DNA of 64,000 nt from positions 310,001-374,000 of the forward strand of contig CAVUAD010000007.1 in assembly GCA_963739355.1 (NCBI GenBank), read 5' to 3'. This stretch comes from JAWVFM01 sp963739355. Its GTDB lineage: Bacteria; Actinomycetota; Thermoleophilia; Solirubrobacterales; 70-9. How positions within the stretch are numbered: position 1 is the stretch's first letter; each line of letters opens with the position of its first letter. The notes below the pieces were generated by a model. That model saw only the letters and a program-made list of their open reading frames with translations, was not told the DNA's origin and made no database searches. Made by a program: the position numbers and the translations under genes. Positions 58,573 to 64,000 of this stretch are shown piece by piece.

Positions 58573-58959
58573 ATGAGCTCTCCAAGGGGCCCGGTGCTCG
58601 GCATCGTGCTTCTGGTCATCGCCGTCGTCCTGTTCGCCGTGCTCCACAAGAGCGGCAACGTCTCGGACGTGACGGAGGGCGTGACCAAGATCGATTTCAA
58701 GGACGGGGCGCCCGTTGGCGGCGTCAAGACCATCACGGTCAACAAGGGCGATCGCGTCAGGCTCGACGTGACCCCTGACGTTCCCGCCGAGGTCCACGTC
58801 GAGGGCTACGACATCGAGAAGGACACGAAGCCCGGCAAGACCGTCCACGACGACTTCGTCGCCAGCATCGACGGCGAGTTCGAGGTCGAGGTCCACCACC
58901 TCGTGGGCGGCGAGGAGCAGGAGGGCGTGCAGGTCGCAAGCGTGGTGGTGAACCCGTGA
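58573..58959 (+). CDS. Membrane-anchored cupredoxin-like protein, second copy
   Basis: 128 residues from ATG 58573. One anchor helix (VLGIVLLVIAVVLFAVL) then a beta-sandwich (VKTITVNKGDRVRLDVTPDV; EVHVEGYDIEKDT; FVASIDGEFEVEVHHLVGG). HVEGY and VEVHHL supply His, but no Cys is present, so a blue-copper site is not formed; a bare-His copper site is possible. The stop overlaps the next start as GTGA. Confidence 0.75.
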   Translation: MSSPRGPVLGIVLLVIAVVLFAVLHKSGNVSDVTEGVTKIDFKDGAPVGGVKTITVNKGDRVRLDVTPDVPAEVHVEGYDIEKDTKPGKTVHDDFVASIDGEFEVEVHHLVGGEEQEGVQVASVVVNP

Positions 58960-60407
58960 GGCGCCGCCGTATCACCCTCGCCCTGCTCGCGGTCGCGGGC
59001 TCGGCGCTGCTGGTCCCGGCGGCCGCGCAGGCACACGCGCTCGTCGGGAAGAAGGACCTGCCGATCCCCGCGTGGCTCTTCGCCTGGGGTGCCTCGCTCG
59101 TTCTGATCGTCTCGTTCTTCCTGCTCTCCTACGCCTGGCACGAGGCCAAGTTCGAGGGTGACACGTGGCAACCGTTCTCCCAACGCCTCTCGAGGCTGGT
59201 TCTGAACCCGGTCACGGACGTGCTGGCAGGTCTCCTCGGCGTCGTTCTGCTCGGCGTCGGGATCTGGGCCGGCCTTCACGGGGTGGGAACGCCGGACTTG
59301 AACTTCGCCGTCACGTTCTTCTTCGTCACCGCATGGCTCGGGATCGTGCTGCTGAGCGTCGTCTTCGGCGACGTCTTCAGGGCGTTCAGCCCGTGGCGGG
59401 CGATCGCCCGCGGCTTCTCGACGTGCGTGCGCCTGCTGGCGGGACGCACCCCGAAGCCGCCGCTGTCATACCCCGAGCGCTTCGGGCGCTGGCCCGCCGC
59501 CGGCGTGATCGTCGCCTTCGTGTGGCTCGAGCTCGTCTACGGGCTTCAGGGCTTCCAGGCGGTTGGGGTCGAACCGCGCACCGCGGCCGTCGCGGCCCTC
59601 GTCTACTCGGTGTACGCGCTCGGCGGGATGGCGCTCTTCGGCATCGAGCCCTGGCTCGACCGCGGTGAGGGCTTCTCGGCGTACTTCAAGATGTTCTCCC
59701 AGCTCTCGCCGCTCGAGGCACGCGACGGCCGCCTCGGCCATCGTCGCCCGCTCAGCGGGGCGCCGGGCTGGGCGATGGTCCCGGGCTCTGTGGCGCTGAT
59801 CGTCGCGACGATCGGCGGCACCACGTTCGATGGCGCCCAGGAGGGCACGCTCGCGAGCCCGATCAACAGCGTCGGGCACCGATTGCTGGACATCGGCTTC
59901 GGCACCACGTGGGCGGTGCGAGTCGACGAGACGATCTTCCTGGCGCTGACGCTGGCGTTCGTCGCCGGGATCTACTGGCTGGGTGTGAAGGGGATGCACC
60001 TCGTGCGCAATTCGCCGCCGACGCGCAAGCTCGGACTGACGTTTGGCCACACCCTGATCCCGATCGGCCTCGCGTACCTGACCGCCCACTACTTCAGCCT
60101 GTTCTTCTTCCAGGAGCAGGCGCAGTTCACGTACCTGCTGACCGACCCGCTCGGGCACTGCGCGGAGACCTGCGGCGCGGCTGCGAGCCCGATCAACTTC
60201 AGCGCGATCAGCAGCACGGCGGTCTGGTACGTGCAGGTCGGGGCGCTGGTTGCGGGCCATGTGACGGCGTTGACCCTTGCTCACGACAAGGCGATCGCGG
60301 TCTACAGGGACTCCCGCCTGGCGGCACTCTCGCAGCGATGGATGCTGCTGGTGATGGTCGCCTTCACGTGTCTCGGGCTGTTCCTGCTGTCCCAGTCGAA
60401 CGGATGA
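58956..60407 (+). CDS. Large polytopic membrane protein of the cupredoxin-VKOR locus
   Basis: 483 residues from GTG 58956. Signal-like first helix (LALLAVAGSALLVPAAAQAHA) then roughly ten further helices. Conserved-looking polar features: YLTAHYFSLFFFQEQAQF, GDVFRAFSPWRAI, FGIEPWLDRGEGF; a loop pair CAETCG could be oxidised. The family is unfamiliar to me; Tyr-His and Glu residues in helices suggest transport or electron transfer, unproven. Coupled on both sides by 4-bp overlaps, so it works with its neighbours. Confidence 0.75.
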   Translation: MRRRRITLALLAVAGSALLVPAAAQAHALVGKKDLPIPAWLFAWGASLVLIVSFFLLSYAWHEAKFEGDTWQPFSQRLSRLVLNPVTDVLAGLLGVVLLGVGIWAGLHGVGTPDLNFAVTFFFVTAWLGIVLLSVVFGDVFRAFSPWRAIARGFSTCVRLLAGRTPKPPLSYPERFGRWPAAGVIVAFVWLELVYGLQGFQAVGVEPRTAAVAALVYSVYALGGMALFGIEPWLDRGEGFSAYFKMFSQLSPLEARDGRLGHRRPLSGAPGWAMVPGSVALIVATIGGTTFDGAQEGTLASPINSVGHRLLDIGFGTTWAVRVDETIFLALTLAFVAGIYWLGVKGMHLVRNSPPTRKLGLTFGHTLIPIGLAYLTAHYFSLFFFQEQAQFTYLLTDPLGHCAETCGAAASPINFSAISSTAVWYVQVGALVAGHVTALTLAHDKAIAVYRDSRLAALSQRWMLLVMVAFTCLGLFLLSQSNG

Positions 60408-60601
60408 GCGGTCCATACTCAGCTGTCGTGGTTCTGCCCCTCGCACACCTCCTGCACTGGTACTTCATGCCGCTCTACGCGGCCCCGATGGTGATCGTCC
60501 TGTACTCGACGATCAGGGAGACGATCCGCCAGCGCCGCGAGTCGGACGAGGAGGATCCCGAGGCCGAGCTGGAGCGCCGCAGGGAGCGGCCGCCGCGATG
60601 A
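60404..60601 (+). CDS. Small single-pass membrane protein
   Basis: 65 residues from ATG 60404, overlapping the upstream stop as ATGA, and its own stop overlaps the VKOR start as ATGA. One helix (AHLLHWYFMPLYAAPMVIVL) then a highly charged tail (RQRRESDEEDPEAELERRRE). The tight coupling on both sides supports it as a real gene, perhaps a small subunit of the large membrane protein. Confidence 0.75.
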   Translation: MSGPYSAVVVLPLAHLLHWYFMPLYAAPMVIVLYSTIRETIRQRRESDEEDPEAELERRRERPPR

Positions 60602-61092
60602 GCACTCGCCTGCCGGACGAGGACGTTCTGCGGCGGACCGCCGCGGTGCTTGCCGTGCTCGGCATCGGCGTCGCGACGTACATCGCCATCGCCGACGCCT
60701 CCTCGGGCTCCCCGGTCTGCCTCGCCGGCGGCCACGGGTGCGCGACGGTGGCGAGCAGCAGGTACGCCCACCTGGCCGGGGTCAGCGTCGCGGTGTTCGG
60801 CATCGTCGGCTACGTCGGGCTGCTGATCGCCGCCCTCGTCCGTGGCGACGCCGGGCGCTTCGCATCGTTTGCGGTGGCGGCGGTCGGTTGCGGCTTCAGC
60901 CTCTATCTCACGTACCTCGAGCTGTTCGTGATCGACGCGATCTGCCAGTGGTGCATCGCAAGCGCGGTCCTGATGACCCTGCTTTTCGTGGTCAACGCGA
61001 CGCGGGCGTTCGGCTACGCGGGGACCGAGCTGACGGGCAGCGAACCTCAAGTGCCAACCCACCCGATTGGAGCGAGCTCAGATGGCAAGTAG
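60598..61092 (+). CDS. Vitamin K epoxide reductase (VKOR) family membrane oxidoreductase
   Basis: 164 residues, four helices. Active-site AIC116QWC119 in the last helix and the shuttle Cys41/Cys48 (CLAGGHGC) in the outer loop are both present, with the family's Ser/Thr between. VKOR reoxidises DsbA-type proteins using quinone, the actinobacterial replacement for DsbB. Coupled on both sides and followed directly by its likely DsbA partner. Confidence 0.94.
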   Translation: MSTRLPDEDVLRRTAAVLAVLGIGVATYIAIADASSGSPVCLAGGHGCATVASSRYAHLAGVSVAVFGIVGYVGLLIAALVRGDAGRFASFAVAAVGCGFSLYLTYLELFVIDAICQWCIASAVLMTLLFVVNATRAFGYAGTELTGSEPQVPTHPIGASSDGK

Positions 61093-61855
61093 GAAGGAAG
61101 AGCGCGAGGCCGCACGCCGGGCGCGCGAGGAGCAGGAGCAGAGGGCGGCGGCCGAGGCTCGCCGCAAGCGGATGACCCAGCTCGGCGTCGGCGGCTTCTT
61201 CGGAGCCGCGATCGTCGTCGTGGTGCTGATCGTCGTCAGCCAGTCGGGCGGCGGATCGGACTCGGGCGGCGACGCGAGCTCCGTTTCGTCCACAGAGCTG
61301 GTCGCCAAGCAGCTCCAGGGCATCCCGCAGAGCGGCAACGTCCTCGGGGACCCCAAGGCCAAGGTGACCGTCGTCGAGTTCGGCGACCCGCAGTGTCCAA
61401 TCTGCAAGGAGTTCTCCGAGCAGGTGGTGCCGCAGTTCATCGCCAACAGCGTTCGCGGCGGCGAGGCGAAGTACGAGTTCAAGCCATGGGTGATCATCGG
61501 CGCGCAGTCCAAGCCCGCCTCCGAGGCCGCGCTGGCCGCCGGCGAGCAGGACCACTTCTTCAACTACATCGAGCTCTTCTACCGAAACCAGGGCGAGGAG
61601 AACTCGGGCTACGTCACGAACGACTTCATGACGTCGATCGCCAAGGGGGCCAAGGTCCCGGACATCGACAAGTGGAACACGGACCGCAGCTCGTCCAAGT
61701 GGCCGCCGATGCTCGCCGCGATCGACTCCGAGGCAAATCAGCTCGGGCTGAGCGGTACCCCGTCGATCCAGATCGTCGGCCCGGGCACCAAGAAGGTCCT
61801 CCCGGGAATCCCCAACGCCTCACAACTCGAGGCGGAGGTGAAGGCGGCGCAGTAG
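61082..61855 (+). CDS. Membrane-anchored DsbA-like thiol oxidoreductase
   Basis: 257 residues from ATG 61082; it overlaps VKOR by 11 bp (a TTG at 61067 is an alternative). Highly charged cytoplasmic tail, one helix (GGFFGAAIVVVVLIVV), linker, then a thioredoxin fold with C105PIC (FGDPQCPICKEFSEQ) and cis-Pro LSGTPSIQI, typical of BdbD/DSBA-like domains. It introduces disulfides in exported proteins, with VKOR as its regenerator. Last gene of the run; convergent with sufD. Confidence 0.92.
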   Translation: MASRKEEREAARRAREEQEQRAAAEARRKRMTQLGVGGFFGAAIVVVVLIVVSQSGGGSDSGGDASSVSSTELVAKQLQGIPQSGNVLGDPKAKVTVVEFGDPQCPICKEFSEQVVPQFIANSVRGGEAKYEFKPWVIIGAQSKPASEAALAAGEQDHFFNYIELFYRNQGEENSGYVTNDFMTSIAKGAKVPDIDKWNTDRSSSKWPPMLAAIDSEANQLGLSGTPSIQIVGPGTKKVLPGIPNASQLEAEVKAAQ

Positions 61856-61861
61856 CCGGGG

Positions 61862-63017
61862 TTAGCCCAGGATCTCGCCGAGCCGGCGCTCGAGCGCGGC
61901 GGCGAGCGATTCGCGGGCCTCGCCCTCGGGCGCGCGCTCGACGAGCTCCTGAAGGAAGCCCTCGATGACCAGGCGCTTGGCCAGCGCGTCGGGCAGGCCG
62001 CGGGACTGCAGGTAGTAGAGCTGCTCGGGATCGACCTGGGCGACGGCCGCGGCGTGCGTGCAGCGGACGTCGTCCGCCTCGATCTCGAGGCCCGGGATGG
62101 CGTCGGCGTGGGCGCGGTCGGAGAGCAGGAGGTTGCGGTTCTCCTGGAAGGCGTCGGTCTGCTGGGCGCCCGGGTCGACGCGGATCATCCCGCGCCACAC
62201 CGAGGTCGCGCGGTCGGCGAGAACTCCGCGGAACGCGAGGTCGCTGAAGGTGTGCTCGGCGGCGTGCTCCTGCGTGGTGTCGAAGTCGAGGTGCTGGCGG
62301 CCGCGTCCCGCGTAGGCGCCGGTGACCCGCGCCGATGAGCCCTTGCCGGCGAGCTTGGTCTCCATCCGGACCTTGCCGCGCGCGGAGCCGAAGCCCAGCG
62401 CGATCCACTCGAGGGAGGCGTCGCGGGCGAGCTCGGCGCGCTGCGTGGCGAAGATCCAGCTGTCCTCGGAGAGCTCCTGCTCGCAGACGTAGCGCAGCGA
62501 GGCCCCGGGGCCGACGACGATCTCGACGACGCCGTTCAGAAGGCCACCACCGCCGTTGCTCGACGCGTACCGCTCCCAGACCTCTGCCTCGGCGCCCTCC
62601 TCGAGGACGATCAGCGTGCGCCAGTTGGTCCCGCCGGAGCCGGCACCGACCTCGATGCGGGCCGGGGCCGCCAGGCGCTCTCCGCGCGGCACGTAGACGA
62701 GCAGGCCCTCCTCCCAGCCGGCGTCGTTGCGGGCGACGAACGGGTCGGCGGAGGAGACGATCGAGCCGAGGGTGCCCTCGACGACGTCGCCGAGGTTCTC
62801 CGCTGCGCTCGCGAGCGATCCGACGACGGCCACGCCCGGGTCGCCGTCCGACCCGAGACCCTGCACGTCGGGCGGGGCGGGCGCGAAGGCGTCGAGGTCG
62901 AGCTTCGAGAGATCGGTGAACTCCCAGCCCTTCGTCTTCTGGTCCGGGAGCGAGAGCTCCTGCGACAGAGAGGCGCCCTTGCGGCGCCTCTCGGTGAGCC
63001 AGGAGGGTTGCGTGGCG

Positions 63018-63025
<8 letters not shown>
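61862..63025 (-). CDS. sufD: Fe-S cluster assembly protein SufD
   Basis: 387 residues from a TTG overlapping the sufB stop by 8 bp. N-terminal SWLTERRRKGASLSQ, then KGWEFTDLSKLDLDAF and the beta-helix core with C-terminal LEIEADDVRCTHAAAV (Cys-Thr-His) and LQSRGLPDALAKRLVIEGF, all SufD hallmarks. Forms the SufBCD scaffold. A TTG start is weak, but no ATG or GTG closer fits the family N-terminus. Confidence 0.95.

Positions 63026-64000
<975 letters not shown>

Noticed and set aside
56710..58899. Upstream extension of the thioredoxin-fold frame across the TenA-like and cupredoxin-like genes
   Set aside because: The extension is antisense to well-supported genes and lacks domain content; ATG 56709 begins recognisable protein.

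Overview
The window is GC-rich, gene-dense DNA from an actinobacterium. The mix of genes (actinobacterial-type glutamate synthase, FurA-KatG pair, MarP-like periplasmic protease, WS/DGAT acyltransferase, VKOR-DsbA pair, GTGA/ATGA start-stop overlaps, many starts without a Shine-Dalgarno but with a TANNNT hexamer 6-10 nt upstream) suggests a soil lineage such as Solirubrobacterales/Thermoleophilia. That placement is inference from gene content, not a phylogeny.

Layout. 1-4.3 kb: gltB, cut by the left edge. 4.3-23.4 kb: core-like genes: FHA protein, SRPBCC protein, ArsR-type regulator coupled to an MFS exporter with a clear operator, lipoprotein, penicillin-binding protein, MarP-like protease, HxlR regulator, a three-gene block with an AddA-like helicase-nuclease, an AddB-like partner and a GGCT-like protein, DHA2 exporter, HAD phosphatase, FxsA, and a MIP18/DUF59 protein.

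23.4-36.4 kb is an accessory island. Its left side has a shortened nucleotidyltransferase, a tRNA-Leu-like 3' half and tandem 12-mers. It then carries a TM-TrkA-N-RyR gene and a second RyR gene facing it, a minus-strand operon (PrsW-like protein, zinc-ribbon membrane protein, sedolisin protease, RyR protein) and, diverging from it, a plus-strand operon (TIR-linker-SIR2 fusion, then nSTAND ATPase with 14 WD40 repeats). The domain set (two NAD+-consuming folds, three RyR domains, a STAND ATPase with a propeller sensor, proteases) looks like a nucleotide-signalling conflict or defence locus, and is the most interesting part of the window. Most of these genes are broken by several frameshifts, while the flanks read cleanly. 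The right side holds propeller-protein remnants.

36.4-49.8 kb: furA-katG with a candidate operator, secreted repeat proteins, an active-looking diguanylate cyclase and a second with a degenerate GGDEF but intact I-site, a DUF2294 protein, DMT transporter, WS/DGAT acyltransferase, and M28 peptidase lipoprotein. 49.8-56.7 kb: OmpR-type two-component system with paired direct repeats upstream, ispH coupled to a GH9 glycosidase, an SCP2-like gene with an in-frame TGA and a palindromic repeat supplying its final stop, TetR regulator with operator, and a thioredoxin-fold protein lacking its CxxC. 56.7-61.9 kb: a mostly overlapping run from a TenA/CADD-like protein through two cupredoxin-like anchored proteins and polytopic membrane proteins to VKOR and DsbA-like genes, apparently an extracytoplasmic redox locus. 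61.9-64 kb: sufD and sufB (cut by the right edge) on the minus strand.
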